Position numbers and translations under genes: made by a program. Below are positions 27,552 through 36,864 of a stretch of DNA of 64,000 nucleotides, piece by piece. The notes beneath the pieces were generated by a model. The model ran no database searches. It was not told the origin of the DNA and saw only the letters and a program-made list of their open reading frames with translations. Within the stretch, counting starts at the first letter, position 1. The number at the start of each line of letters is the position of its first letter. This DNA is from Candidatus Pseudothioglobus singularis PS1 (GTDB lineage: Bacteria; Pseudomonadota; Gammaproteobacteria; PS1; Pseudothioglobaceae): assembly GCF_001281385.1 (NCBI RefSeq), contig NZ_CP006911.1, positions 372,001 to 436,000 of the forward strand, in the 5' to 3' direction.

Positions 27552-28156
27552 AAGATTTTTCCGTCCAGCGTTATACATTCTGTATTTAAAAGTTTTAGTC
27601 TATTTTGAGTATACCAATGAATCACTCTTGGATAAAGAATATGCTCCTTTTTTAGAACTTTTTGAGAGAGAGAGTATTCTGTATCTATAAAGTCAATTTC
27701 AACAATTTCTTGGCTAATTATTGGGCCACCATCTAGCTCTTCTGTTACAAAATGAACAGTTGCACCGTGGTATTTCTCTTTGGCATCAATCGCCTTTCGA
27801 TGGGTATTAAGTCCTGGAAATTTTGGTAGTAGCGAGGGATGTATATTAAGAATTTTTCCAGCAAAATGATTAATAAATTCAGAAGAAAGAATCCTCATAT
27901 AACCAGCTAGAATTATGAGACTAATATCAAGTTCATCAATCATTGTGATAAGCTGTTTATCAAAGCCTTCTCTAGATTCGTATAGATTAGGATCAACAAA
28001 ATGCGTCCTAATACTAGCACGTTCTGCTCGCTTTAGACCAAAAGCATCTTCTTTGTTACTAATGACTGAGCATATTTTGAGGTCAATCTTTCTAGCATTA
28101 TCAATGAGAGATTGAAGGTTAGAGCCATTACCTGAGATTAAAATGACAGCCCTCAT
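27548..28156 (-). CDS. purN: Phosphoribosylglycinamide formyltransferase
   Basis: A 202-residue PurN of usual length: VILISGNGSNLQSL at the start, the catalytic NIHPSLLPKFPGLNTH stretch with Asn and His, and HFVTEELDGGPII with the Asp. It formylates GAR with 10-formyltetrahydrofolate, step three of purine synthesis. It starts five bases after the purM stop and overlaps the DUF3108 gene by four bases, giving a purM-purN-DUF3108 operon. Confidence 0.96.
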   Translation of the reverse strand: MRAVILISGNGSNLQSLIDNARKIDLKICSVISNKEDAFGLKRAERASIRTHFVDPNLYESREGFDKQLITMIDELDISLIILAGYMRILSSEFINHFAGKILNIHPSLLPKFPGLNTHRKAIDAKEKYHGATVHFVTEELDGGPIISQEIVEIDFIDTEYSLSQKVLKKEHILYPRVIHWYTQNRLKLLNTECITLDGKIL

Positions 28157-28161
28157 TGCAG

Positions 28162-29163
28162 CTAGATAAAGACCTGTTGACCTGTCGAGTTGATCACCTC
28201 TCCAATAAGCCAGGCATTTTCACCAGATGCATTTAAAAGTCTAATAGCATCATCAGATGATTCTTTTGGGATAATGACAACCATTCCAACACCACAGTTA
28301 AGCACTCGATACATTTCGTTAATATCTATATTTCCCTCATTTTTAAGCCAGTTAAAGATTTCTGGCATATTCCATGAATTTGAATCGAGTTTTGCTGCTA
28401 AATGATCAGGAAGCACTCTCGGTATATTTTCAAGAAGGCCACCACCCGTTATATGAGATATTGCATGAACTGGCAAACTTTGAATAAGCGAAAGAATTGA
28501 TTTAACATAGATTTTGGTAGGCTCAATTAATAAATTGAGTTGCTCTTGAGTTGGCTTCGTCTTTTCCAAAACCTTTCTGATTAATGAATATCCATTAGAG
28601 TGAGGCCCAGAAGAGCCAATTGCAACAATATGATCACCTAAATTGACCTTTGAGCCATCAATGATATGATCTTTTTCAACAATTCCTACACAAAATCCAG
28701 CCAAATCATATTCTTCACCATTATACATGCCAGGCATTTCAGCAGTTTCACCGCCAATGAGCGAACAGCCAGAGAGGCGACATCCCTCACCAATTCCCTC
28801 AATAACAGAAGTAGCTATCTTGGTATTCAGAGAACCTGTAGCATAATAATCTAAAAAGAACAAAGGCTCTGCACCTTGAACAATCAAGTCATTAACGCAC
28901 ATTGCTACTAAATCAATACCAATCGTATCATGTTTTTTAAGCATCTCTGCAACCATAAGCTTTGTTCCAACACCATCCGTACCTGAAATTAAAACTGGGC
29001 TTTTGTATCTATCTAAAGGAATTTCAAACATTGCGCCAAAGCCGCCTAGGCTAGATAAAACGCCAGGTCTCAAAGTTGATTTTGCAATGGGTTTAATCTT
29101 ATCAATGAGCTGATTACCTTTGGTGATATCAACTCCCGAGTCCTTATAAGTCAATGATGACAT
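28162..29163 (-). CDS. purM: Phosphoribosylformylglycinamidine cyclo-ligase
   Basis: A 333-residue Pur[17 protein letters not shown] at the N-terminus, [28 protein letters not shown] and [13 protein letters not shown] are family hallmarks. It closes FGAM to AIR with ATP, step five of purine synthesis. It heads an operon with purN, and its start lies 54 bases from the divergent pgsA. Confidence 0.97.
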   Translation of the reverse strand: MSSLTYKDSGVDITKGNQLIDKIKPIAKSTLRPGVLSSLGGFGAMFEIPLDRYKSPVLISGTDGVGTKLMVAEMLKKHDTIGIDLVAMCVNDLIVQGAEPLFFLDYYATGSLNTKIATSVIEGIGEGCRLSGCSLIGGETAEMPGMYNGEEYDLAGFCVGIVEKDHIIDGSKVNLGDHIVAIGSSGPHSNGYSLIRKVLEKTKPTQEQLNLLIEPTKIYVKSILSLIQSLPVHAISHITGGGLLENIPRVLPDHLAAKLDSNSWNMPEIFNWLKNEGNIDINEMYRVLNCGVGMVVIIPKESSDDAIRLLNASGENAWLIGEVINSTGQQVFI

Positions 29164-29217
29164 GTTGTTTTTCCGTATAATTAAGGTCTTAAAAAATGGA
29201 TTAAATCAAGCAAAATA

Positions 29218-29778
29218 ATGAGCTTTTCGATGCTACCCAATGCGCTTTCAATAATACGCATTATTTTAACAGTTCCCATAGTTATAGCGCTGCTAAAAGA
29301 GCAGTATCTTCTGACAATGCTGTTATTTTTAGTTGCAGGTATTACTGATGCTTTAGATGGCTGGATTGCAAAACAGTTTTATATGCAGTCAAGACTGGGT
29401 TCGATTATAGATCCGGTTGCTGATAAGATCCTGCTAACTTGCACCTTTATAACTCTTTATTGGGTCGAAGTTTTACCATTATGGCTACTCATGATTATTT
29501 TTGTTCGTGATGTTATTATCATTGCTGGCGCATTGGGTTATTTTCTTGGAGAGGAGAGTGCTGATACTGACTTGTTAGAACCAAGCCTCATTAGTAAAGT
29601 AAATACTGTGTTACAAATTACTCTAGTTTTATACTTACTGCTCATTGAGCTGTACATTGGAATAGATGGCATGCAAGAGATAGTCTTTGTCATAGTGGCA
29701 ACATCAACAGCCCTAAGTGGGGCAGATTATGGCCTCCTCTGGGTTAAGAAATTCATCTTGCAAGAGACAAAAAAATGA
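29218..29778 (+). CDS. pgsA: CDP-alcohol phosphatidyltransferase, probably PgsA
   Basis: A 186-residue integral membrane enzyme with about five hydrophobic segments. The catalytic motif D-x2-D-G-x2-A-x-x8-G-x3-D-x3-D is present as DALDGWIAKQF...GSIIDPVADK; Lys stands where Arg is commonest. It most likely makes phosphatidylglycerol phosphate from CDP-diacylglycerol. hda starts in its stop codon (ATGA), the same pairing seen in other marine gammaproteobacteria. Confidence 0.8.
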   Translation: MSFSMLPNALSIIRIILTVPIVIALLKEQYLLTMLLFLVAGITDALDGWIAKQFYMQSRLGSIIDPVADKILLTCTFITLYWVEVLPLWLLMIIFVRDVIIIAGALGYFLGEESADTDLLEPSLISKVNTVLQITLVLYLLLIELYIGIDGMQEIVFVIVATSTALSGADYGLLWVKKFILQETKK

Positions 29779-30452
29779 ATCAACTTGGCTTGCCAATTAG
29801 TCTCAACACATCCATGCTTCTGGAAAGTTTTATTGCAAATAAAGAGCTCTTAAGGTTAATAAATCAACTATTTCTTGATGAAAATTCTTCAGAGGTCTTT
29901 ATTTATGGAGCGTCAGGTCAAGGCAAGACTCATATCCTTCAAGGAGCAGTATTGAAGGCTTTGGAGATAGATAAAAATGCTATTTATATTGACTGCAATG
30001 AGTCATTTCCTGAGCATATTTTGGACTTTATTGATCAAGTACATTTTATTAGCTTTGATAATGTCCATTTAATTTCTAGAAAGAATCAAGAGATATTTTT
30101 TGATTTATATAATCAAGCGAGACAGAGTCAAATTGTAATCCTGACTAGTGCAGAGAGCCTGCCATCTGACTTGGAAGTGATGAAGGATATCAAAACACGA
30201 CTTAGTTTAGCTGCTGTTTATAAGCTTGAAGAGCTTAATGACGAGTTAATAATGAGAGTAATTGATAGTCAGATGAGTCAGAGAAACTTATCTATTAACT
30301 CAGGCGTTTATGAATACTTATTTAAAAACTATTCACGAGATTTAAAGTTACTACTAGCAACATTGAATGATTTAGATAAAGCGTCTCTACAAGCTAAAAA
30401 AGCTATTTCAATACCCTTTGTTAGAAAATTCTTGAACTTACATAATCACTAA
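29775..30452 (+). CDS. hda: DnaA regulatory inactivator Hda
   Basis: A 225-residue DnaA-like AAA protein without the DNA-binding domain. It begins with the clamp-binding motif QLGLPISL, then Walker A GASGQGKTH and a Walker B-like ISFDNVHLI. Hda bound to the sliding clamp stimulates hydrolysis of DnaA-bound ATP and so limits initiation of replication. It is translationally coupled to pgsA. Confidence 0.9.
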   Translation: MNQLGLPISLNTSMLLESFIANKELLRLINQLFLDENSSEVFIYGASGQGKTHILQGAVLKALEIDKNAIYIDCNESFPEHILDFIDQVHFISFDNVHLISRKNQEIFFDLYNQARQSQIVILTSAESLPSDLEVMKDIKTRLSLAAVYKLEELNDELIMRVIDSQMSQRNLSINSGVYEYLFKNYSRDLKLLLATLNDLDKASLQAKKAISIPFVRKFLNLHNH

Positions 30453-30539
30453 ATATAAAATATTTTGCTAAAATTATCTCTATTTAAGAAATATAAATAT
30501 CTTTTAATATAGAAAATATTAATTTATAGAATATTTTAC

Positions 30540-30545
30540 TATAAT
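30540..30545 (+). promoter_or_regulatory. -10 box of cysG
   Basis: TATAAT lies 49 bases before the cysG start in a 141-base, extremely AT-rich gap after hda. No convincing -35 box or riboswitch fold is visible there. Confidence 0.4.
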
Positions 30546-30593
30546 CCACAAATCAACTAATTTAACAGTATCGCCTGACACGTATTAATTTTT

Positions 30594-31976
30594 ATGGATC
30601 ACCTTCCTATTTTTATCAACATAAGAAAAAAGCCTTGCATAGTAATAGGAGGTGGAGATATTGCTCTCAGAAAAATTAATCTACTATTAAAAGCGCAGGC
30701 CAAGGTTGACTGTATATCACCATTATTTTGCAAGGATATAAAAAATCTTTCTATGGATGGGCATATAACCTTAATTAACAAAAGTTTTGAACAAGCAGAT
30801 ATTAAGGATTACTCAATCATTATCGCAGCAACAGATGACAAATCAGTTAATTCATTGATTTCTTCAATCGCACAAGATAAAAAAATTCCAGTCAACGTTG
30901 TTGACTCACCAGAGTTATCAAGCTTCATAATGCCCTCAATTGTTGATCGATCTCCCTTAATTATTGCAGTGTCCTCATCTGGCAAGGCTCCTGTTTTAGC
31001 TAGAATTATTAGGGCAAAATTAGAGACAATCATTCCAAGTGCCTATGGCATATTGGCTGATATTGCAGGTGAATACAGACAGAAAGTTAAAGATCGTTTT
31101 TCAACAATCAAGGACAGAAGAGCTTTTTGGGAAGCTGTATTTTCCGGTGTTATTGCTGAAAAGGTTTTTTCAGGTCGAATTAATGAAGCAAAGGAAGACA
31201 TACAAAGGCAGCTTGATGATTCAGTAGAGATGGATTTAGGTGAGGTCTATTTGGTTGGAGCTGGACCAGGAGATCCTGATTTACTCACCTTTAAGGCTTT
31301 GAGATTAATTCAGCAGGCTGATGTTGTTCTTTATGATCGCCTAGTTTCTAAAGGGGTAATGGAGCTGGTTCGAAGAGACTCTGAGCTTATCTATGTTGGT
31401 AAAAAGGGCGGCAGTGACAAATCAACTAAGCAGGTTGACATTAATGATCAACTGGTTGAGCTTGCAAAGACAGGTAAGAGGGTTTGCCGTTTAAAAGGCG
31501 GCGACCCTTTTATTTTTGGAAGAGGTGGTGAAGAGATAGAATCTCTATCTGAGCATGGGATACCTTTTCAGGTGGTCCCAGGTATTACTGCCGCGTCCGG
31601 TTGCTCTTCCTATGCAGGTATTCCCCTCACCCATAGAGACTATTCTCAGTCCTGTAGATTTGTAACTGCGCATCTAAAGAATGGCACAACCAACCTCCCA
31701 TGGGAAGAGTTCATCATTGATCAGCAAACTATTGTTTTCTATATGGCTTTGAGTGGCGCTAAATATATCTGTGAAAAACTCATGGAACATGGGATGGATA
31801 AGGACATGCCTATTGCTATTATTGAAAAAGGAACGATGCCTGAGCAAAAGGTTTATATTTCATCGCTGATTGAATTACCAGCTTTATTAGAAAGAGAAGA
31901 TATTCATGCACCAACCCTGATGATTGTGGGTGAGGTTGTCAAGCTCAATGAAAAGTTGAATTGGTATGGCAATTAA
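30594..31976 (+). CDS. cysG: Siroheme synthase CysG (multifunctional)
   Basis: A 460-residue fusion. The N-terminal half is the precorrin-2 dehydrogenase/ferrochelatase domain (VIGGGDIALRKINLLL). The C-terminal half is uroporphyrinogen-III methyltransferase (VYLVGAGPGDPDLLTFKALR, DVVLYDRLVS, RLKGGDPFIFGRGGEE, VPGITAASG). One protein thus converts uroporphyrinogen III to siroheme, the cofactor of sulfite and nitrite reductases. Sulfur-oxidising gammaproteobacteria need siroheme for Dsr and related enzymes. It is a single gene behind its own promoter and is followed by tRNA-Leu. Confidence 0.96.
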   Translation: MDHLPIFINIRKKPCIVIGGGDIALRKINLLLKAQAKVDCISPLFCKDIKNLSMDGHITLINKSFEQADIKDYSIIIAATDDKSVNSLISSIAQDKKIPVNVVDSPELSSFIMPSIVDRSPLIIAVSSSGKAPVLARIIRAKLETIIPSAYGILADIAGEYRQKVKDRFSTIKDRRAFWEAVFSGVIAEKVFSGRINEAKEDIQRQLDDSVEMDLGEVYLVGAGPGDPDLLTFKALRLIQQADVVLYDRLVSKGVMELVRRDSELIYVGKKGGSDKSTKQVDINDQLVELAKTGKRVCRLKGGDPFIFGRGGEEIESLSEHGIPFQVVPGITAASGCSSYAGIPLTHRDYSQSCRFVTAHLKNGTTNLPWEEFIIDQQTIVFYMALSGAKYICEKLMEHGMDKDMPIAIIEKGTMPEQKVYISSLIELPALLEREDIHAPTLMIVGEVVKLNEKLNWYGN

Positions 31977-32021
31977 ATAATTAAATCTATTTCTTAATAA
32001 AAAAACTTTAATATATTTGGG

Positions 32022-32027
32022 TATAAT
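32022..32027 (+). promoter_or_regulatory. -10 box for tRNA-Leu
   Basis: TATAAT preceded by TTTGGG and ending 13 bases before the mature tRNA start. The -35 region is poor. Confidence 0.5.
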
Positions 32028-32039
32028 TCAGAATTCTTC

Positions 32040-32124
32040 GCGGGAGTGGTGGAATTGGTAGACACGCTGGATTTAGGTTCCAGTGTCGCAAGACGTGAGA
32101 GTTCGAGTCTCTCCTTCCGCACCA
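32040..32124 (+). tRNA. tRNA-Leu (anticodon TAG)
   Basis: An 85-base class II tRNA with an encoded CCA. The acceptor arms GCGGGAG and CTTCCGC pair with one G-U. The anticodon loop TTTAGGT gives TAG, reading CTN leucine codons. A variable arm of the long leucine type (GTCGCAAGAC) and the TTCGAGT loop are present. Confidence 0.96.
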
Positions 32125-32139
32125 AAAACCAATCAATTT

Positions 32140-32163
32140 AAAGAGCTCTTAGGAGCTCTTTTT
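32140..32163. terminator. Intrinsic terminator shared by tRNA-Leu and the TetR gene
   Basis: AAAGAGCTC and GAGCTCTTT form a nine-pair stem with TTAG loop, followed by T residues on the plus strand. On the minus strand it overlaps the TetR stop codon and is followed by TTTAAATT, so it may serve both convergent transcripts. Confidence 0.8.
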
Positions 32164-32712
32164 CATAATATCCCAGATTATATTAAGTTCACTCTCACTA
32201 GGCTTGATAAGATTTCTGAACTTGAGGTTCTTAATGATGGTCTCTGTAGTGGACCAATTTATCTGCATGAGAAGATCAAAATCTATCTCTTTAAAATGCC
32301 CCTCTATAAACCATTGCTTCAAATCAGCCATCGACTTTTCAAAATTTTTAAAGCCTATTGCCCTTGCCTCTTCAGAGACCATGGGGTCGATATCCACTAA
32401 ACCTAAAAAAATAAACTCATTGTAGTTAGTTAAAAAGTACTCAATAATTTTTCTTGAACCATTTTTGATTTGAAGTTCAACACTTGAATCATTAGGAATA
32501 TTTTCATTTAAGTCAGAAAAAGCATTTTTTTTAATACTTATGTATATTGTGTCAATAAGCTCTTGCTTTGACTTGAAGTGAACAAAAAGCGTTCCAGAGG
32601 CAACTCCCGCTTTTTTACTGATTTGAGCAGTTGAAGTTGCTTGAATGCCTTGACTAGCAAATAGCTCCAGGGCACTCTGAAAAATTTTATCTTTGGTTGA
32701 GAGCATTGTCAT
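32149..32712 (-). CDS. TetR-family transcriptional regulator
   Basis: A 187-residue repressor-type protein with an N-terminal helix-turn-helix (ALELFASQGIQATSTAQIS then KKAGVASGTLFVHFKSKQEL). The remainder is the variable ligand domain. Its start codon overlaps the stop of the SDR gene (TAATG), so it is the third gene of a minus-strand operon with the metallo-hydrolase and SDR. A 20-base dyad upstream of that operon is a likely target, implying autoregulation. The inducer is unknown. Confidence 0.88.
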   Translation of the reverse strand: MTMLSTKDKIFQSALELFASQGIQATSTAQISKKAGVASGTLFVHFKSKQELIDTIYISIKKNAFSDLNENIPNDSSVELQIKNGSRKIIEYFLTNYNEFIFLGLVDIDPMVSEEARAIGFKNFEKSMADLKQWFIEGHFKEIDFDLLMQINWSTTETIIKNLKFRNLIKPSESELNIIWDIMKKSS

Positions 32713-33614
32713 TAGTCATAGATTACTCCAGTTAATTCTTCAGATAGTTTCCAAAGTTTTTTTGCGTTATCTATATTATACGATAGTTCGTTTGACTTAA
32801 CTAAGACTGGGTAACCTCTCATACCACCCATGGATGGAGAGCCAAAATAATCACCTGATTCTGCAGTTAGGTCTGTAGCAGCGCGAATCCCTCCTAAGGC
32901 TCCAATTGAGGCTTTTTGTGCAGCTATTTTATTTAAAATTTTCCATATTGTTGAGTAACGTTGAAGCTTAGTATCAGTGTATCCAGGATGTGATGCAACT
33001 ACTTGAGGATTACCTTTAGTTTGCTTTAGTTTGCGTGAGAGTTCATAAGTAAAGTATAAATTAGCAAGCTTGCTGTCACTGTAGGCGCTCCAAGTTCTGT
33101 ATTTTCTTTTTTCCCAATTAAGGTCATCAAAATCAATATTTCCAGAGAGATGAGCAATACTAGATACATTTATAACTCTAGAGTTAGATGTCTTTTTTAG
33201 AAGAGAAATCAACTGACCTGTCAAAGCAAAGTGACCCAAATGATTAGTGCCCATCTGGATCTCAAACCCATCTTTCGTTTTTGAATAAGGGCAAGCCATA
33301 ATGCCAGCGTTATTGATAAGACAGTCTAAATTCTTGTATTTTTTAAAAATTTGATGAGAGAAATTTTTGATCGATTCAAGACTTGTTAAATCTAGTTCTT
33401 CAATATCTATCTTTGCATTTTTATTTTCAGCAAGAATTTCGTTTGCTACAGACTCAGCTTTTTTAATATTTCTAGCAGCCATAATAACGGTAGCATTTTT
33501 TCGAGAAAGAACTCTAGTTGTTTCCTCACCAAGGCCGCTCGTTGGTCCAGTCACAATAAAAATTTTGCCTGATTGATCAGGAATATTTGATTCATTCCAA
33601 TTTTCTTTTTTCAT
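32712..33614 (-). CDS. Short-chain dehydrogenase/reductase (retinol dehydrogenase-like)
   Basis: A 300-residue SDR. Cofactor motif TGPTSGLGEET, then NNAGIM, the Ser in INVSSIAHLSG and the YSDSKLANLY active site (Tyr and Lys). The length and sequence resemble the WW-oxidoreductase/retinol dehydrogenase group that acts on lipophilic alcohols or ketones. It lies between the metallo-hydrolase (23-base gap) and the TetR regulator. Substrate unknown. Confidence 0.85.
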   Translation of the reverse strand: MKKENWNESNIPDQSGKIFIVTGPTSGLGEETTRVLSRKNATVIMAARNIKKAESVANEILAENKNAKIDIEELDLTSLESIKNFSHQIFKKYKNLDCLINNAGIMACPYSKTKDGFEIQMGTNHLGHFALTGQLISLLKKTSNSRVINVSSIAHLSGNIDFDDLNWEKRKYRTWSAYSDSKLANLYFTYELSRKLKQTKGNPQVVASHPGYTDTKLQRYSTIWKILNKIAAQKASIGALGGIRAATDLTAESGDYFGSPSMGGMRGYPVLVKSNELSYNIDNAKKLWKLSEELTGVIYD

Positions 33615-33637
33615 TTTTTTCCTTTAATAATGCAAGT

Positions 33638-34783
33638 TTAATTTCTTAGTTTTTTCCACCAAGGTTTTTTGGGTATAGCATTTAACTCAAATATTTCTCC
33701 AATCATTGGCGTTGCAAGATTGACATTCTTTTTTGCAGCTTCTTTAGTGATACGAATAATTGGCTCATCCCAGGGATGAATTGATAAATCAAATTTTGAC
33801 CAATGGATTGGGAAAAGGATCTCTGCTTTTAAGTCGATACTAGCTTGAACTGCCTCATCTGGATACATGTGAACGTTCGACCAGTCAACGTTGTATGCAC
33901 CGTTCTCAATAAAGGCAATGTCGAAAGGTCCATACTCCTCACCTAATTTTTTAAACGTCTCTGAGTATCCACCATCTCCGCTGAAATAAGCGCTTAATGA
34001 TTTTGATCTAACAACCCAAGAGCCCCATAACGTCGAGTTACCATTGAACACTCCTCGGCCACTAAAGTGAAGCGCAGGCGTAAAGGTAAAGTCAACATCT
34101 TTAAAGTTCTTACTTTCATACCAGTCAAGCTCAGTAATTTTATTTTTAATTACCCCCCATCTTTCAAGATGAGCTCCAACACCTAAGGGCACAATAAAAT
34201 GATCTACTAGGTTTGATAAGTCCTTAATGGCTTTTGAGTCAAGATGGTCGTAGTGATCATGAGAAATAATGACAACATCGACCTTTGGAAGATCATCAAT
34301 TAATATCGGATTTTCAAATTCAAATGGCTTTCCATTAAAGAAGCTACTTTTACTGTTAGAGTTGAATGATGGTAAAGGAGAGGCTCTGTTAAAAACAGGG
34401 TCAGTCATAACGACTAAACCTTCAGTTTTCATAATGAGAGTAGAGTGCCCAAACCATGAAAATTTACCCTCTGTTAAATCTTTGTTATTAAATTTTATTG
34501 TTGGCAGCGGTTTTAGAGGGTTTTTATCTTTAGGGGGTGAAAACCAATCCTTGAAAGTTGCTTTTTTTTCTGAAGCTCGAAAATTAGTATAGTTTGTTTT
34601 AATATTTCGGAATTTTCCTTCAACAAAATTTTGAGAATCTTCAATATTTTTTTGAGTTTCCTTGTCTGGAGTTCCACCGAAAGCTGGCGATACTGTGAGA
34701 AAAGTAAATACAACAATAGCTAGTGCTAATAGAATATAAATCAGATATTTTATGATATTAAGTATTGTAAAAATAATTTCCAA
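33638..34783 (-). CDS. Membrane-anchored MBL-fold hydrolase (NAPE-PLD/UlaG-like)
   Basis: A 381-residue metallo-beta-lactamase-fold protein with one N-terminal membrane helix (about 10-30). Metal motif HDHYDHLD is complete, with further ligands in FSGDGGYS and FPIHWSKF. WFGHSTLIMKTEG is typical of the NAPE-PLD-like branch, which cleaves phospholipid-type phosphodiesters. It heads the operon with SDR and TetR genes and may degrade a lipid or ester sensed by the regulator; this is inferred from context. Confidence 0.82.
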   Translation of the reverse strand: MEIIFTILNIIKYLIYILLALAIVVFTFLTVSPAFGGTPDKETQKNIEDSQNFVEGKFRNIKTNYTNFRASEKKATFKDWFSPPKDKNPLKPLPTIKFNNKDLTEGKFSWFGHSTLIMKTEGLVVMTDPVFNRASPLPSFNSNSKSSFFNGKPFEFENPILIDDLPKVDVVIISHDHYDHLDSKAIKDLSNLVDHFIVPLGVGAHLERWGVIKNKITELDWYESKNFKDVDFTFTPALHFSGRGVFNGNSTLWGSWVVRSKSLSAYFSGDGGYSETFKKLGEEYGPFDIAFIENGAYNVDWSNVHMYPDEAVQASIDLKAEILFPIHWSKFDLSIHPWDEPIIRITKEAAKKNVNLATPMIGEIFELNAIPKKPWWKKLRN

Positions 34784-34825
34784 TTTTATCTCCCTAATGC
34801 GGTTTTAATTATATTATATCTCATT

Positions 34826-34845
34826 ATGAGTGAGTAGTCAGTCAT
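34826..34845. promoter_or_regulatory. Probable TetR operator upstream of the MBL-SDR-tetR operon
   Basis: A 20-base dyad, ATGAnTGAnTAnTCAnTCAT, with 16 of 20 positions symmetric. It lies 43 bases upstream of the metallo-hydrolase start and directly beyond a TATAAT on the minus strand (34808-34813 or 34813-34818). Its length and position in the promoter fit a TetR-family operator. Confidence 0.55.
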
Positions 34846-34956
34846 ATTAATTTTTTCCTTATATATTACTCATAAGTTTAACCTCGGGTATTGAGATTAA
34901 ACTTAAGAAATCCTGTAAAATATTAGCTCTAAAAAACACAATAAAAGTATGGCTAT

Positions 34957-36864
34957 ATGTTGATTGAGGTTGGACATTTTGCACTTGTTCTTGCGCTAAT
35001 TATTTCAGTGCTCTTGATAGTAGTTCCTTCGATTGGGCTCTATCAGAATAAGACTTCGCTTGCTCAGCTTGCAAGGCCTTTAGTATGGGCTCAAGGTTTT
35101 TGGATTGCATTAGCTTTCTTTGTTTTGGTGGGTGCATTTCTGAGTAATGATTTTTCAGTTAAATATGTTGCTGATAATTCAAATACGCAACTTCCAATAC
35201 TATTTAAAGCATCAGCTGTTTGGGGCTCGCATGAGGGGTCTTTACTTTTATGGGTATTCGTTCTGTCTCTATGGACAGTTGCTGTATCAATTTTTTCAAA
35301 AAAAATTCCGTCAGACTTAATTAATCAAACCCTTGTGGTTCTGGGCGCAATAAGTTTTGGTTTTTTACTTTTTCTTCTCTTTACATCTAACCCTTTTGAG
35401 CGCTTAATGATGCCGCCACTTGAGGGTCGAGAGCTTAACCCTCTTCTTCAAGACTTTGGTCTGGCGGTTCATCCTCCTATGCTCTATATGGGTTATGTAG
35501 GGCTAGCTATTCCATTTGCTTTTGTATTGTCTGCACTCATTCGAGGACAGCTTGATAGCACATGGATTAGATGGACTCGTCCGTGGGCCTTAGTTTCTTG
35601 GTCTTTTTTAACCGTTGGAATAACGCTTGGAAGTTGGTGGGCTTATTATGAGCTTGGTTGGGGAGGATGGTGGTTTTGGGATCCCGTGGAAAATGCATCA
35701 TTTATGCCTTGGCTTGTTGCAACGGCGCTTGTCCACTCTCTAAGTGTGAGTGAGAAGCGTGGCGCTTTTAAACAGTGGACTGTGCTTTTAGCTATTGGAG
35801 GCTTTTCTTTAAGCCTGCTAGGAACATTTCTTGTTCGCTCTGGGGTTCTAACATCGGTACATGCTTTTGCAACCGACCCAACAAGAGGTTTGTTTATCCT
35901 CATCTTTTTATTTATAGTAATTGGAGGATCATTGATTCTCTATACATGGCGCTCTAGCTTATTACAGCAGAGTAACCCATTTTCATTGCTATCAAGGGAG
36001 ACGGGACTTCTTATTAATAACATTTTACTTGTAACTGCAATGTTAAGTGTCCTTTTGGGTACGCTTTATCCCCTCATTCTTGATACTCTCAACCTCGGAA
36101 AAATTTCAGTTGGAGCGCCCTATTTCAATGCAGTTTTTGTGCCCATTATGATTCCTGGAGTAATTGCACTAGCAGTATTCCCTTATATGCGTTGGAAGAA
36201 AGATTCATTATCAAGGGTTTTTAATTTATTAAAGTTTGAATGGATCTGTGTTGTTCTATTAACTTTCCTATCCTGGGTTTTCATCACGGACAATATTTTT
36301 GTTCTAGTTGCAGTTGGTCTATTCATATGGGTCGTTAACCATGTCTTGGTTTTATTCATAAAAAGACTGCGATCTAAAGCAAAGCTTTCTATGTCATTCA
36401 TTGGAATGATTCTTGCACATCTTGGAATTGCTGTTTTTGTCCTCGGGGCCACAGTGACAACTCAACTTGGCATTGAAAAAGATATCAAGATGAATATTGG
36501 AGAAACTCAAACGATAGCTGGACATGACTTTGTTTTTAATGGCGTGAGCCCTCATTCAAGAGAGAACTACTCTGGCTTTATTGGGGATATTACTGTCTTT
36601 AAAAATACAAAAAAAGTGGCTCAGCTTAGCCCTGAAAAACGTTATTACCAAACAGGGATGCCAATGACTGAAGCATCTATTGATCCCTCAATCACAAGAG
36701 ACCTTTACGTTGCACTCGGTGAGGGCTTGGGAGACGGGGCCTGGAGTGTCAGAATATATTATAAGCCGCTTGTTCGTTGGATATGGTTAGGCGGTCTAAT
36801 GATTGCACTTGGGGCTCTTTTTGCTGCCATCGATAGACGTTACTTTTTGAGAGTTAAATCGTGA
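34957..36864 (+). CDS. ccmF: Cytochrome c maturation protein CcmF
   Basis: A 635-residue polytopic membrane protein. It contains the WWD signature (WWAYYELGWGGWWFWDPVEN, split by the heme-handling tryptophans), the WGSHEGSLLLW motif and conserved periplasmic His. CcmF with CcmH/I attaches heme to apocytochrome c. Its gene overlaps ccmI by four bases. The usual ccmABCDE genes are not upstream; the neighbour is a divergent unrelated operon. Confidence 0.95.
   Translation: MLIEVGHFALVLALIISVLLIVVPSIGLYQNKTSLAQLARPLVWAQGFWIALAFFVLVGAFLSNDFSVKYVADNSNTQLPILFKASAVWGSHEGSLLLWVFVLSLWTVAVSIFSKKIPSDLINQTLVVLGAISFGFLLFLLFTSNPFERLMMPPLEGRELNPLLQDFGLAVHPPMLYMGYVGLAIPFAFVLSALIRGQLDSTWIRWTRPWALVSWSFLTVGITLGSWWAYYELGWGGWWFWDPVENASFMPWLVATALVHSLSVSEKRGAFKQWTVLLAIGGFSLSLLGTFLVRSGVLTSVHAFATDPTRGLFILIFLFIVIGGSLILYTWRSSLLQQSNPFSLLSRETGLLINNILLVTAMLSVLLGTLYPLILDTLNLGKISVGAPYFNAVFVPIMIPGVIALAVFPYMRWKKDSLSRVFNLLKFEWICVVLLTFLSWVFITDNIFVLVAVGLFIWVVNHVLVLFIKRLRSKAKLSMSFIGMILAHLGIAVFVLGATVTTQLGIEKDIKMNIGETQTIAGHDFVFNGVSPHSRENYSGFIGDITVFKNTKKVAQLSPEKRYYQTGMPMTEASIDPSITRDLYVALGEGLGDGAWSVRIYYKPLVRWIWLGGLMIALGALFAAIDRRYFLRVKS

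Noticed and set aside
32083-32400. Plus-strand open frame overlapping tRNA-Leu and the TetR gene
   Set aside because: It begins inside the tRNA and runs antisense to a clear TetR-family gene.
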